Assembly (NCBI RefSeq): GCF_964355755.1
Contig: NC_092676.1
Location: 2,402,288 to 2,466,287 of the forward strand
Length of the DNA stretch: 64,000 nt
DNA from: Antedon mediterranea
Lineage: Eukaryota > Echinodermata > Crinoidea > Comatulida > Antedonidae
Direction: 5' to 3'
This document shows positions 1 to 10,830 of this stretch, in pieces (the first letter of the stretch is position 1; each line of letters begins with the position of its first letter). Both the position numbers and the translations under genes were made by a program. The notes under the pieces were generated by a model, which saw only the letters and a program-made list of their open reading frames with translations, ran no database searches and had not been told where the DNA came from.

Positions 1-292
1 GTAACCTCTTCAGTCAAAGACTGGTCTCCCAGAGGGCCCAGTTGGTGATCAGTGGCTGTGATGTACTAATACACCGGGGTAACCCCCTACTCGTCTCGAA
101 AGATGTACTAGGTTCTTTAAAGTGCACACGAGCTAGATGTGTACACTGGACCTACGGTTTATAGTCCTTATCCGAGAAGACTCGTTCTACCACCAGAACC
201 ATGGAGTGAGTGAGCCTCGAACCCTTGCCGATGTTATGGCTACGTAATTACGGTTCCACTGTCTTAACCGCTCGGCCACTCACTCACTCATA
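1..292 (-). mobile_element. tRNA-derived SINE, truncated by the window edge
   Basis: Read on the minus strand, the region near 268-281 gives a box-A-like GTGGCCGAGCGG and 212-224 gives a box-B-like GGGTTCGAGGCTC, the two internal RNA polymerase III promoter boxes of a Ser/Leu-type tRNA. A non-tRNA body of about 200 bases follows and runs off the left end. It is flanked on the right by GAGTGA/CACTCACT simple repeats. The layout is that of a tRNA-head SINE and not a functional tRNA gene, because no acceptor stem closes around the boxes. Confidence 0.65.
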
Positions 293-300
293 CTAGTACA

Positions 301-1559
301 CATTCTTATTATTTCAGTGATGTCAAAAAATAAGACTAGGATTTTAAATTCCACTTCATAAAAAAATACTAAACATTACTCATTATTTATGAATACATTA
401 AAATGTTTATTGAAATTATTAAGTGGTTTAATAGTCTAAGCAGCTTCCGTTTAAGATGTAACACCTGAAGAACACATAGACATATTAGAGAAAGAGTTAG
501 ATGGATCACTACCTTAAGAATACTGTAGATGTATTAGAGAATGGCATAGATGGATGACTAGCTACAGTAGCTAAGAGAGTGTGGAATTTATAAAATGGTG
601 CCAACAAAATGTGTTCAATCATTATCATGTGTTCATTTAATACTAATTTAATCATTATTATTATTATTATTAATATTACTAACTGTAGTATTATATTCAT
701 TATTTGTATAGTATAATACTAAATAATAATAATTAGATCATGGGAATAGATCTACTATAAAACCAACTTTGCAGTAAAAACAATTGGATCTCTAAATGAA
801 CACCAAAACAGATATTTATTACTATATTAAATTCAGTAATTTTTGTTGAAAATCTTTTACCCTACTGTACTCATCCTGAAAAAAATAATTTGAAGAATAA
901 TTGTTGAATATCTGTAGGCCATTTTAATGTACCGTAACATAATTAATTATTCACTTTTAAACTGTAAAATATATTTATCCACTTATTTGTAATTTAATGC
1001 AAAAAAATAGTGAATTGGAGGTTTTTCATTGTCAATAGGATTCTGGTCAAATAATGTAAATGAAATATCTTTATTAAAACTACAAAATAAGGGTTTACTA
1101 TATTATTTTTGATTTTACTATTTTCTAAAAGTTTTATATTAATAATAGATTCAGTAAATTTATATTAAATATTCATAATTCTCTGCAAATATGTGTACCA
1201 CATAAAATAATTAAATTTCTTTTTCTGGCAATTTTTTTTGTCATTACTTCTTGAGTGTAGTGGTACTTTAGTAGCGTCTTCGTTCGTTTATTATTGCCTT
1301 ATCATTAATTGCTGTAAAGAATGCCTCGGAGACATTTTAAAACTTGTACATGACATTAATATAATTCATTGCTATCTCTGTCTTTTCTTCACTTGCTAAG
1401 CTCCACAGTGAATTTAGTGCACACAAGTTTAAAGATTTATATTAGAAAACAAAACCATGATGCTGATATAGGACAGTTATTTTCAAAAAAGATTTTCAAC
1501 ACAATTATAGTTCAACACTATATTATTATATTATTATTATTATTATTATTATGGTTTTG
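301..1559. other. AT-rich intronic/intergenic stretch
   Basis: I see no credible coding sequence here. If the VPS26 gene extends to the left, this is intron. It holds short ATT microsatellites (about 655-675 and 1525-1550) and nothing else I can name. Confidence 0.5.
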
Positions 1560-1825
1560 TATAATCCCCTCTAGTATAGTCCCATGCTTCCGTATGATCC
1601 CACCCTCTAGTATAGTCCCATGCTTCCGTATGATCCCACTCTCTAGTAGTCCCATGCTTCCGTATGATCCCATCCTCTAGTATTGTCCCATGCTTCTGTA
1701 TAATCCCAACCTCTAGTATAGTCCCATGCTTCTGTATGATCCCACCCTCTAGTATAGTCCAATTCTTCCGTATAATCCCACCTTCAAGTATAGTCCCATG
1801 CTACCGTATAATTCCAACATCTAAG
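1555..1825. repeat. 36-bp tandem repeat in the VPS26 intron
   Basis: About seven to eight copies of a 36-base unit built around TAGTCCCATGCTTCCGTATG lie end to end just upstream of the first VPS26 exon. Some copies differ by single bases or small gaps. The unit is a multiple of three, which is why it leaves long but meaningless open frames. Confidence 0.85.
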
Positions 1826-1879
1826 TTCTTTTCAATCTTAGTATAATTTAATTTTTAATATTTACTGTTCATTTTGCAG

Positions 1880-1949
1880 GTGAATGTGACTTTAAAAGGC
1901 AAACGTCTTGAACACCAAGGAATAAGAATTGAATTTGTAGGTCAAATAG
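1880..1949 (+). CDS. VPS26: VPS26 exon (retromer subunit), first exon in window
   Basis: This 70-base exon codes for VNVTLKGKRLEHQGIRIEFVGQI. It is recognised as the arrestin-like N-terminal lobe of VPS26, the retromer core subunit that pairs with VPS35 on endosomes to recycle membrane cargo. An acceptor (TTTTGCAG) precedes it and a donor (GTATGT) follows it, and it ends in phase 1 so that the split glutamate codon is completed by the next exon. Earlier exons must lie left of the window. Conservation and intact splice sites argue for a functional exon. I cannot tell whether this is the VPS26A or VPS26B type, since invertebrates generally have one gene. Confidence 0.9.
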
Positions 1950-3098
1950 GTATGTATTATTGAATGTCTGTTTGCTATTACATTTATCTATTAATTTACA
2001 GTTGGGATAGCTTATGTAAAAACACCAAATTCTAATTATTTTATTAAACTATTAATTGGCAGTTTTACAATAAAGTTTCTTTTTTTTATGTTACTTTACA
2101 AAAGACATGCTGCTGTTATGATTATAGTAATATCAATTACTGTTGGGATAGCTTATGCAAAAGCACCAAATTCTGAAATTATTATATATATTGTTATATA
2201 AACAAGAATTGGTTTGGAGGCATTCTGCATACATTTTGATTACATTCATCTTACAAAGATACAAGTTACTGTTGGGATAGCTTGTGAAATTCTGAAATTT
2301 TGTGCTGTTGCTAAAAATATTTATATTAATCAATTAATCATTATCAGAAAATAAATTAAAAATTAACAGACACAAAACTGCTGCTTTCTTAAGTATCAGA
2401 TATTTATTGTGTAGACACATTCATTAAACACATTTCTTTTAAAATTAAATATAATTGCAATTTACTCTTTAACAATATACAAATTTAGAACTGTGATCTT
2501 AGTTTTATTTTGGTCATAGATCTTCATTTGAAAGGAACGTTCCATTACAAATTGACATGATAAAAATGTCTTATGAACTTTGAACCTATGACCTCTCTTA
2601 TTTTAAAACTAGACCATTGATAAAACAGAATTTTAAAGTAAAGTATTTTAGTATTTTACCAGAAGAAAAAATATTTATAAGGACATAATAAGAATAAATT
2701 TTGCCTAATAATAGTTCACTTAGACTAATATAATTTTTACCTTACCATTTTGGTTGAATAAATTTATTTAGGCATACCATATAAAAGTTTATAATATGAT
2801 TGACTAATTTATCAAGAAACTAAATTTCTAAATATTGATTTAATATTACATAAAACATCCACATGACTGTGGGTAATGATGCTAGCGCCCTCTAGGTTTT
2901 GATGTTAGTAACACTACTGATTCTAGCGCCCTCTAAATTGGAAACTTGAATTAGCCTAGTGTAGTTTAAACAGACAGACGGTAACCAATAAATTTGTGTT
3001 TTCAAAATTAAAAGTATAAATATCATTCATATATTAAAATAATATATTAAAAGTGCTAGTAACATCTTATGTTTTTCTTGTTTTATTAAATTTTCTAG

Positions 3099-3255
3099 AG
3101 TTATATTATGATAGAGGAAACCATCATGAATTCACATCATTGGTGAAAGAGCTGGCACGACCCGGGGAATTGGCAAATTCAACCAGTTATCCATTCGAGT
3201 TCCAAAATGTTGAGAAGCCTTATGAATCGTACACAGGAGCGAATGTTAAACTCAG
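3099..3255 (+). CDS. VPS26: VPS26 exon, second in window
   Basis: The exon begins after TTTTCTAG and ends at CTCAG/GTGAG. It codes for an ELYYDRG..HEFTSLVKELARPGEL segment followed by FEFQNVEKPYESYTGANV, a hallmark VPS26 stretch at the turn between the two arrestin-like lobes. Reading phase agrees with both neighbouring exons: the AG at its start completes the glutamate codon, and the AG at its end starts an arginine codon completed by the third exon. No stops or frameshifts are present. Confidence 0.92.
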
Positions 3256-3293
3256 GTGAGGTGGTGACGTTGAGGGTGGCATTGAAGATGAGG

Positions 3294-3360
3294 GTGGTAG
3301 TGTTAGGGTGGCAGTGTTAGGGTGGCAGTGTTAGGGTGGCAGTGTTAGGGTGGCAGTGAC
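3294..3360. repeat. 14-bp minisatellite (AGGGTGGCAGTGTT)n in VPS26 intron
   Basis: Four to five nearly perfect copies of AGGGTGGCAGTGTT follow the donor of the second VPS26 exon. The unit is G-rich on the + strand. I see no further function. Confidence 0.85.
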
Positions 3361-3715
3361 GGCAAAGTTGCCACTGTGAAAGTACAAGTTTGGTTGGAAG
3401 GTGCTCCACACTGGGCCAATATTACATTTTTCTTGCTGGAAATACAGTAATGTAATTCAGGCTCATTTATCTAACCCAGTATAAGGATTACATTCTATCA
3501 TTAGGCAGAACCACGATTTTTTCTCTTGTCTAATATAATGCCACAAACTGAAGCCTCGAATGAGACTTAGTTTAGAAGCATTTCTTTCCTCCAATAAAGT
3601 TACTTTAGAATTATATTTCTACCTGATGAGATATTAATAAGTTTTCCATGATTGTACGATCTCTGTCCGTCAAATCTAACTTTTTTCGATGCGATTTTTG
3701 TAAACATTTTACCAG

Positions 3716-3880
3716 ATATTATTTGAAAGTTACAATAACAAAGAGGTTGACGGACACAACGAAAGAGATGGATATACTAGTGCACACGTTGTCCCACTAT
3801 CCTGAGGTGAACTCATCAATTAAAATGGAAGTCGGCATAGAAGACTGCTTACATATAGAATTTGAGTACAACAAGTCAAA
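3716..3880 (+). CDS. VPS26: VPS26 exon, third in window
   Basis: After the acceptor TTTTACCAG the frame reads YYLKVTITKRLTD, then NSSIKMEVGIEDCLHIEF and EYNKSK, which is the start of the second VPS26 lobe. The donor GTAAGT follows at 3881. The family continues with a further roughly 150-residue C-terminal part, but I find no exon coding for it on the + strand of the remaining 60 kb. Either the next intron is very long and contains the whole receptor cluster, or this copy is truncated. The exon itself looks intact. Confidence 0.92.
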
Positions 3881-3939
3881 GTAAGTAGAGAATTTGAAGA
3901 CAGAACAGCGCAACAGTTGTTCTGTCTGATTCTTTATTC

Positions 3940-4080
3940 TAAATTTATTTTATTTATATTTTTGCTTTCTGTACATGTCAAGTAATGATCAAATAACAGT
4001 TTTCTCATCGCAACTTGTACAAAGTAATTTAGAAAACTACAACTTTTTTCAATAAACATACACATCTTACAACGTACATT
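3940..4080 (+). repeat. Sequence shared with the insert in receptor F (24226-24363)
   Basis: About 140 bases after the third VPS26 exon, including GATCAAATAACAGTTTT, CATCGCAACTT and GAAAACTACAAC, recur in the same orientation at 24226-24363 inside the broken receptor gene F. This is either a dispersed repeat or a captured piece of VPS26 intron. Confidence 0.75.
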
Positions 4081-4161
4081 TATTTTTGATCACATCAGTT
4101 ATTTAAATAATTAATTTTCAGAGGTTGCAGAATACGGTAGTGGCTGCTGTTTATTTTAAAT

Positions 4162-4367
4162 CTTAAACTCTGTCTACACAATCAAACTTTATGTGAAAAT
4201 GTGATGTGCCCATAAATTGGCATACTGATGTCATATCACTACCATATTTGGGAATATCACTACCATATTTGAGCATATCACTACCATATTTGAGCATATC
4301 ACTACCATATTTGGGCACATCACACTTTTTGTGTCAAACTAGTTTGATAGTGTAGACAGAGCTTTAG
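4162..4367. mobile_element. MITE family 1, copy 1
   Basis: Terminal inverted repeats of about 25 bases (TTAAACTCTGTCTACAC at the left, GTGTAGACAGAGCTTTA at the right) enclose short tandem copies of ATCACTACCATATTTG. Similar elements occur at 6703-6847, 8076-8222 and 61827-61988, and partly at 30878-30976. No coding capacity, so a non-autonomous DNA transposon. Confidence 0.8.
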
Positions 4368-4651
4368 TGATATATTTTAGAACATCCATAAATTAATAGA
4401 TTGACAACTTTTCTAAAGCTTTTTACATGAACATGCTATAAGTTATTGAGTGTTTAACTGTTATAAAGGTCACTATGGGGTCATTTGTATAAAAATGGCT
4501 CGAAATTTCAAGAGGCTAAAACAAATTTGAAGAGGAGTTCATTAATTTTCATTATTTTATTTATTTACAAATTTAAATACATCAGTTATAAGTTGGTTTT
4601 CACTTTTTAAATAGTGCACAGGCATAAATTAATTTATTATTATTAATATTA

Positions 4652-6517
4652 TTATACAATTATAGGACCTTCATTTTCACATTCTTTGTAATCAATTTTA
4701 TGCACTTCAGAATAACCATGTCTATCTGTATTATGATGTTCTGTATTATTTGGTCCTTCATATATTTCGTTCTCCGTCTCTATATATGTGTCCAAGTCAT
4801 TAGTTAAATCTTGGATTTCTTTGCTGCCCTCTTGCTTATTTGTATAATGCTCATGAATATTCATGTTAGGGTGTTCATGAATATTCATATCAGGTCCTTC
4901 ATATATTTCATTTTCTGCCTCTATATATTTATCCAAGTCGTTATTTAAATCTTGGATTTCCTTGCTGTCTTCTTGTTTATTTGCATGACGAAACTTCTCA
5001 TGAATATTCATGTTAGGGTGTTCATGAATATTTATATCAGGTCCTTCATATATTTCATTCTCTGCCTCTATATATTTATCCAAGTCGTTAGTTAAATCTT
5101 GGATTTCCTTGCAGTCCTTTTGTTTAATTGCATGACGAAACTTCTCATGAATATTCATGTTAGGGTGTTCATGAATATTCATATCAGGTCCTTCATATAT
5201 TTCATTTTCATTCTCAATGTATTGATCATCATCGTTGACAACAGGAACAGTCCTATTGCCCAGTTCAGCTACGTCAGCATAGATTTGATTTTCTGTGTCC
5301 TGGAAATGAATATTTTCTGGAACATACTCGTAGATATGGCTTTGCAGATCCTGGATGTTGTCACATGGTGCTAGTTGAGTAGTGTCCTTACTTTTTGTCA
5401 TGTGATGTTTCCTCTGAAAAGCTATCACTATGGTGATAGCGACCACAACCCCTAAAAAAACTGCTCCGGAAACATAAAATATAAGGCTGTCATTTCCATC
5501 CACTTCGTTCTGATTGTTTACAATTGGAATGTTTAAAGTTTCGTTTCTTATTGAATTATTGCTTGTTATTTCCATGATTGAAAAATCTGTTGTTATTTCC
5601 GTGTTAAATTTTAGTATTTCAGTTATCTTTGAAACTACTGTGTTTAGTAAACTTTCCGTACTTAAAGTTGTAGACTCTATAGTCCAGCCTGTTACAAAAC
5701 TATTAGTCTCCTCTTGAGACGTTATAAAGGTTACATCATTGTTTAGTTCCGTTGTTGTATGTCCCATTGACGGTGTTTGTGTGACTATTACCGTCTTGTC
5801 ATAGTGTACAGTGATTGGACCTACAGAGCAATATCTAATTTCATTTGTTCCGTTTCGCCTCGATTCGCATACAAATGTTATATTATCATGTTCTTTAGTC
5901 ACATTTAAGATGTGAGTTATCATCATTTCATTAAACATGGTGTCTAACACTTGTCCGTTTGAAGTTTTCAATGTAGTTATTATATTTGAGCCATAATCGG
6001 GATAACATCCTACTGTTATTGCTGTACCAACATCAATTTCATTTTTACTAATACTTACACAAACTGGTTCATTAAATGTCCAATTCTGTATAGTAACATT
6101 TGTTGCTGTTCTTAAAATTATTTTATCTTCTTCCAAATCAAATACAGCACAATAATACTTAGTGCTTATAATTTGGGATTGCCCAAATTCTAATGATTTA
6201 ATCCCTGGAATTTCAATAAGTAGGGTAAAGTTCATTTCCTCGCCGATAATTGAAACATCTTCTGTAAAGTTTTGAATACGTCTCTGGTGTACATTTCTAT
6301 TTTCTGTAAGCGGTCTTATTTGTTTTGAGTTGGAAAGATGAAACCATTTAACGACATGTTCTTCCTCTTCCAAGCCCTCTAGTACACACGGTAGTGCAAG
6401 GACTTGCCCTGGGAAAGCAGTCAGACTCCTAGGTGGCTTTTTAACAAATTCAACATCAGCAAAGGTAGATGAAAGTAACAATAACACAATATTTACACAG
6501 ATAAATTTAATTGACAT
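4652..6517 (-). CDS. Receptor A: two-Ig receptor with mucin-like stalk and repeated NEIY tail
   Basis: Single reading frame of 621 residues. A signal peptide (1-20) is followed by a V-like Ig1 (about 23-143, LPC to YYC) and a four-cysteine Ig2 (145-240). Next comes a Thr/Ser-rich stalk (241-343) that may be a decayed Ig3, since GWTIES and EILKF recall the Ig3 of receptor Q but the cysteines are gone. A membrane helix lies near 345-368 and a 250-residue cytoplasmic tail follows. The tail begins with IYEYVPE and QIYADV and then has four copies, the last partial, of a 49-residue unit containing YIEAENEIYEGPD and NMNIHEH. It is a predicted plasma-membrane recognition receptor with tyrosine phosphorylation sites. 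Ligand unknown. It is the leftmost and, with Q, the most divergent member. Domains are clear; the function is inferred. Confidence 0.85.
   Translation of the reverse strand: MSIKFICVNIVLLLLSSTFADVEFVKKPPRSLTAFPGQVLALPCVLEGLEEEEHVVKWFHLSNSKQIRPLTENRNVHQRRIQNFTEDVSIIGEEMNFTLLIEIPGIKSLEFGQSQIISTKYYCAVFDLEEDKIILRTATNVTIQNWTFNEPVCVSISKNEIDVGTAITVGCYPDYGSNIITTLKTSNGQVLDTMFNEMMITHILNVTKEHDNITFVCESRRNGTNEIRYCSVGPITVHYDKTVIVTQTPSMGHTTTELNNDVTFITSQEETNSFVTGWTIESTTLSTESLLNTVVSKITEILKFNTEITTDFSIMEITSNNSIRNETLNIPIVNNQNEVDGNDSLIFYVSGAVFLGVVVAITIVIAFQRKHHMTKSKDTTQLAPCDNIQDLQSHIYEYVPENIHFQDTENQIYADVAELGNRTVPVVNDDDQYIENENEIYEGPDMNIHEHPNMNIHEKFRHAIKQKDCKEIQDLTNDLDKYIEAENEIYEGPDINIHEHPNMNIHEKFRHANKQEDSKEIQDLNNDLDKYIEAENEIYEGPDMNIHEHPNMNIHEHYTNKQEGSKEIQDLTNDLDTYIETENEIYEGPNNTEHHNTDRHGYSEVHKIDYKECENEGPIIV
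4745..5240 (-). repeat. 147-bp coding tandem repeat in the tail of receptor A
   Basis: Three and a half copies of a 147-base in-frame unit code for the NEIYEGPD-NIHEHPNMNIHE-K-EIQDL module. Each copy contributes two tyrosines (YIE and EIYEG). The third copy has lost a few residues (NIHEHYTNKQ). Confidence 0.85.
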
Positions 6518-6702
6518 CTTTTCGATTTTTTCTTCAATGATGTTTACGTGTCTGAAAAAGAGAAATTATCTATCGGTATCATTCATTTAAAATATATTCA
6601 TTTTTTTTGGTAAATGGTTATAACATGAACTACAAGACTATCGGCCTAGACTATCTGCTACTGGATGTACACTATTAAAGTATATGTTGTTTTCAACAAC
6701 CC

Positions 6703-6847
6703 TAAAGCTCTGTTTACACTATCAAACTAGTTTGACAAAAAAGTGGGATGTGCCCAAATAAGGTAGTGATATGACATCATAATGTTCATATATGAGCACA
6801 TCACATTTTTTTGTCACATAAAGTTTGATATTGTAGACAGACCTTTA
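6703..6847. mobile_element. MITE family 1, copy 2
   Basis: Inverted ends TAAAGCTCTGTTTACACTAT and the complementary ATATTGTAGACAGACCTTTA frame about 145 bases, with GTTTGACAAAAA and TTTTGTCAC subterminal motifs. No coding capacity. Confidence 0.8.
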
Positions 6848-8075
6848 TACAGTATGAGCCAACTCCAATACAACTCTGATACAAATTACCTAATCAGATA
6901 CCATAGTCAATGATATTATAGTAGATAGAAACTAACCTAACTTTTCATTTGGTCAAATTTCTGACCTAATCTATGGTCAAATATGTTAATTTATCATTAG
7001 GCATTTGAATTTGTCTGAAAATTTGTGTGATTCATTTCTTTTTAAAGAGTAATTTTAAATGGTAGCATAAATTGGGAAGAAAAAAAACACCCTCCCTGCA
7101 CTGAAATTTATTCAGAGGTTGATCTAATTAGACTTTATACCAATTTATAAATAAGTAGTTGGCCTACCTTCACTTATTCTGTTACACTGTTTACTTACAG
7201 TACGCTCCAACATGCCAACATGGGTGTTGAATTCAGAATTATTGCGTTTTAATTGTTTTCAGCGTTAGATTATTTGTGTATTACTTTCATCACTTCCTTA
7301 TCCATCGGGATATGCTACCAACTCAATATCCTCAATAAGGTGAGATCACACTAAGACCAACGTCAAACGATTTAAGAAATCGGTCAGGCGTTGCATGTCA
7401 AGAAGTTATACTTGAAGTATTCACAAAATAATATATACAAATGTTGTTTTCGTTTGATTGGTTAGTATTTTTTTAAGTTTAGCTGTTTTTGTTCACTAAG
7501 TTGTTTATTGAAAAGTAACTTTCTTTTTGTTGTTTTTTCAAAACGAAACATTACAAATGGTTTTGTTTTTGCTGAAAATAACAAACAAAATGTTTCTATC
7601 AAACTGTTTTTATTTTGAATATAAAAAGAAAGATTATAAGCTTAAATGAAGAATGAAAATATTCTGTAAAGTTGTGTGGTTGTTATAGTGCTTGATCTTT
7701 TCATAATCCAAAGTCTGTTTATTTAACAATATATTTTTTATTGTGAATATGCATTTTATACAATTATATACAAAGTCCATGATTAGCTAAGCTTTACCTT
7801 AAAGTAATGACATTGGTTACAACTTTAAGAGAAATACTTTATCATTGCCCAAAACAAAACACATTTTCAATCATTCATTTTCATCAGTAGATATATCCAT
7901 TTATTTTTATTATTTGCATAAATGTTCAATATACATAGACAATTGTGTTGCTCTGCAACAAATAAAGTGCTATGTACAATTATCTTAACAAAACGCTACA
8001 CAATTCTTATACATTAAGTTCCCTGAATTCATTATTGTTGTTAATATACATTTGCAGTACAACTATCCATGAGCC

Positions 8076-8222
8076 TTAAAGCTCTGTCTACACTATCAAA
8101 CTTTATGTGACAAAAAAAATGTTATGTGCCCATATATGGACATGATAATTTCATATCACTACCATATTTGGGCACATTAAACTTTTTTTGTCAAACTAGT
8201 TTGATAGTGTAGACAGAACTTT
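8076..8222. mobile_element. MITE family 1, copy 3
   Basis: The best-preserved copy: TTAAAGCTCTGTCTACACTA at the left and TAGTGTAGACAGAACTTTA at the right, with the internal motif TATCACTACCATATTTGGGC. About 147 bases, non-coding. Confidence 0.85.
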
Positions 8223-8701
8223 ATATAGTTATATATATTTTTTCAGTATATTAAAATGCATACCACAAAGAAGGATATGGGTAATCCATGCTTCAGGAAA
8301 CTATAGAAAACTAGTATGTGACAATAGGGATTTGTTAAGATTCACTATCTATATTAAGACCATTTCAATATCATCCTATACAAAAGCATAATTTGCCTTT
8401 GTACTCTTTGTTTCTATGTAACATTCAAAGCCAAGCAACTGAAGATTGAGGTTCTCCTCATAAAACAGCCTTTAGTGCGTTATCATCTTCAAGTGAGAAC
8501 TAGAGTATTTAACTACTTATTTTTATTTTGCTCAGCATTGTATTAAACACTTTTGCCTACATGAGTTCAAGCTTATAACCTACTACTGTATATACAAAAG
8601 TATTCTCACAGGTTTACTCATCTTTATCGTTTCAATTCAAATTAAATAATTGTATATATGTATGTGTATAATAGTATATCATTGGGTGGTTTAGAATTTA
8701 T

Positions 8702-8874
8702 GTTCTGTGCCTGATGCACTGATGAAGGGCTAGTGTTGCCCGAAAGCTCTGCTAACTTTTCTGGCTGTTTTACTTCTCGTTTTTATTTAGCTTTTCGCTT
8801 TTATTTTGCATCTCCATTGAGATCCAGCCACTGATACCCACAGCATTGTCATTTTTTCAGTTCTGTGCCTGATG
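8702..8874 (+). mobile_element. Short retroelement insertion with 15-bp target-site duplication and hammerhead-like core
   Basis: The 15-base sequence GTTCTGTGCCTGATG occurs at 8702-8716 and again at 8860-8874, enclosing a 143-base insert. The insert starts CACTGATGAAGGGC...GCCCGAAAGC. That pairs GGGC with GCCC between CTGATGA and GAAA, the arrangement of a hammerhead ribozyme core, a motif known from the ends of Penelope-like retroelements. I therefore read it as a 5'-truncated Penelope-like or related copy. Stem I is not convincing, so self-cleavage activity is doubtful. Confidence 0.6.
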
Positions 8875-9246
8875 TGTTTATATATTCATAAACATATAAA
8901 CGATATACAAATATTTAATAGAAAGTTAAGTATATTAAATATAGGACCATAACTGGTCAGATAGGCATAGAGAACATTGGAGTGTGGTCCTGTATCTATG
9001 CAGGTAAATATATTTTACATTAGGTTGTTGTACCTGTTGCAGTTGTGCACTGAACTATACCAAAACTAGAATTAAATATATTATGGAAGTCCTAGCAGTT
9101 TATAGTAAGAATGCTTACATATTGTTTTAAACTGATTTCTAGTTTACATCTTGGTTAAGTTCATTCTTGCATATTTTCTCAATGTTGTTATTTTAATATT
9201 ACTTTACCGGTTGGTTTAAAGTTTCTTTCCTTTAATCAGGTATGAC

Positions 9247-10830
9247 TTACTTATCAGGACCTTGATATATTTCATTTTCACATTCTTTATAATCGCGTTT
9301 GTTCACATGTCTCTTATCTTGTGCCCATTTTGAGTTGGCTCCTCCAGTGGCACCCTCATATATTTCATTTTCACACTCCTTAAAATCTGGTTTGTTCACT
9401 TTCGAGTAAAAATGTCCTTCATCTTGTACCCCTTCCCCTTTAGAATCAGCCCCTCCCTCATATATCTCATTTTCATATTCTTTAAAATCTGGTTTGTTTA
9501 CCTTGGTGTATACATGTACCTTGTTCTTCATCTCTTCTTCATTTGAGTTAGTAGTTGGCTCTGAATAGATATCACTGTCTACACATTGGTATTCACTATC
9601 ATCAAACTTACTTTGTTTGTTTTTCACGTTCTTTCTCACTTCACTCTCGTTTTCATAGACTTGATCGCCAACGTCCTGAAAATCCTCTTGAAACTCATAT
9701 TCTGTCACATGATAAGCAACATTTCTTGTATCTTCACTTTTAGAGTTAATCTTCAACATAGATGCCTTGTTACGTTTTCGTTTTAAGCAAAATATGAACG
9801 TTATTATTGCAAGTACACTACATGTTGACAGTGCAATCACAATAATTATTATTGAAGTATAAACTGCGCTATTACTTGATATTATCAATGATTTTGTTTC
9901 TTTTCCAATATTGTTTTCAGCTTCACATGTTATTTTTATATCTGTGTCATCTTTTGTTAGTTTTAGAATATTGTTAGAAATTGTGTAAAGTTCAGTAATA
10001 TTAGGCTCCACAATCCAGACTGTTTCATTAACAGGTGGTCTAGCCTCTGCTGTACAGTTATATTCCAGTGGTGATATTTTTGTGATGGTAATCTCTGGTT
10101 TGTAGTTGACAGTGATTGGACCTTTTGAGCAATTTCTCATTTCATTTGTCCCAATTTTTTGAGATTCACAAATATAAATTGCATTGTTATCTTCTTTTGT
10201 TACATTTTTTTTATGGTAAAGAGTTGAGGATATTGAGTATGATGGCAAGATTTTTCCTGTTCCAGATTTTAAATTTGTCAATATGTCTGGACTAAAATCA
10301 GCAAAACACCCAAAACCTAAAGTTTGTCCAGATGTATAAATTGTCACATTGAATAAACAAATTGGTTTAATAAATGTAAATTTCTGAATTATCACATTTG
10401 AAATGTTTGAGCTAATTATTGGATTATTATTATTATTAATATTAGCTGATTTTCTAAATACAAAACACTGAAATTCTTCTGTAATAGTGTCATCATCTTT
10501 AAAATCAATCTTGTTTCTTTCTGGTATAATAATATGTAGAGTAAAGTTATTGTCCTCACCAAGGAGAGAGAATTGCAAGTTGTCAATAGTTGTTTCATAT
10601 AGGTCTCTGTTGTTGGATATAATTGTTGGGTTAATTCCTTGTATTTTAGCCCAAATGACTCTGTGTATAGTGGTGTGGTAGTTGTTCAATACACATGGCA
10701 GAGTAACATTTTGTCCTGGAAATGTCCTGACTTCTGTTGGTGGCGTAACTTCAAACTCAACAACAAATGCGAATGAAGACTTTATAAACAACAAAATAGG
10801 TATCCACACAATGCAAGTGTTTTTGTACAT
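9247..10830 (-). CDS. Receptor B: three-Ig receptor with cassette-1 (NEIY) tail
   Basis: I choose the methionine at 10830 because MYKNTCIVWIPILLF begins a clean signal peptide; the open frame extends to 10956. This gives 527 residues: signal peptide 1-22, V-like Ig1 24-148 (C46, W60, C122), Ig2 150-244 with C158, C175, C221 and C234, C2-type Ig3 245-317 (C259, C302), membrane helix 324-348 ending FCLKRKRNK, then the tail. The tail carries EYQCV, DIYSEP, VYTKV, FYSKV and three NEIY boxes, the last as NEIYQGP. Many N-x-S/T sites suggest heavy glycosylation. It is a predicted surface receptor signalling through tyrosine phosphorylation. The 5' flank and signal peptide match truncated locus E, although E has the other tail type. 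Confidence 0.88.
   Translation of the reverse strand: MYKNTCIVWIPILLFIKSSFAFVVEFEVTPPTEVRTFPGQNVTLPCVLNNYHTTIHRVIWAKIQGINPTIISNNRDLYETTIDNLQFSLLGEDNNFTLHIIIPERNKIDFKDDDTITEEFQCFVFRKSANINNNNNPIISSNISNVIIQKFTFIKPICLFNVTIYTSGQTLGFGCFADFSPDILTNLKSGTGKILPSYSISSTLYHKKNVTKEDNNAIYICESQKIGTNEMRNCSKGPITVNYKPEITITKISPLEYNCTAEARPPVNETVWIVEPNITELYTISNNILKLTKDDTDIKITCEAENNIGKETKSLIISSNSAVYTSIIIIVIALSTCSVLAIITFIFCLKRKRNKASMLKINSKSEDTRNVAYHVTEYEFQEDFQDVGDQVYENESEVRKNVKNKQSKFDDSEYQCVDSDIYSEPTTNSNEEEMKNKVHVYTKVNKPDFKEYENEIYEGGADSKGEGVQDEGHFYSKVNKPDFKECENEIYEGATGGANSKWAQDKRHVNKRDYKECENEIYQGPDK

Larger units (their letters stand above)
6518..9246. other. Intergenic region between receptors A and B
   Basis: No gene seen. 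It contains two MITE family 1 copies (6703-6847 and 8076-8222) and a short retroelement insertion with target-site duplication (8702-8874). The remainder is AT-rich and unremarkable. Confidence 0.6.

Noticed and set aside
1369-1846. Proline/serine-rich open frames
   Set aside because: They are read through the 36-base minisatellite of the VPS26 intron.
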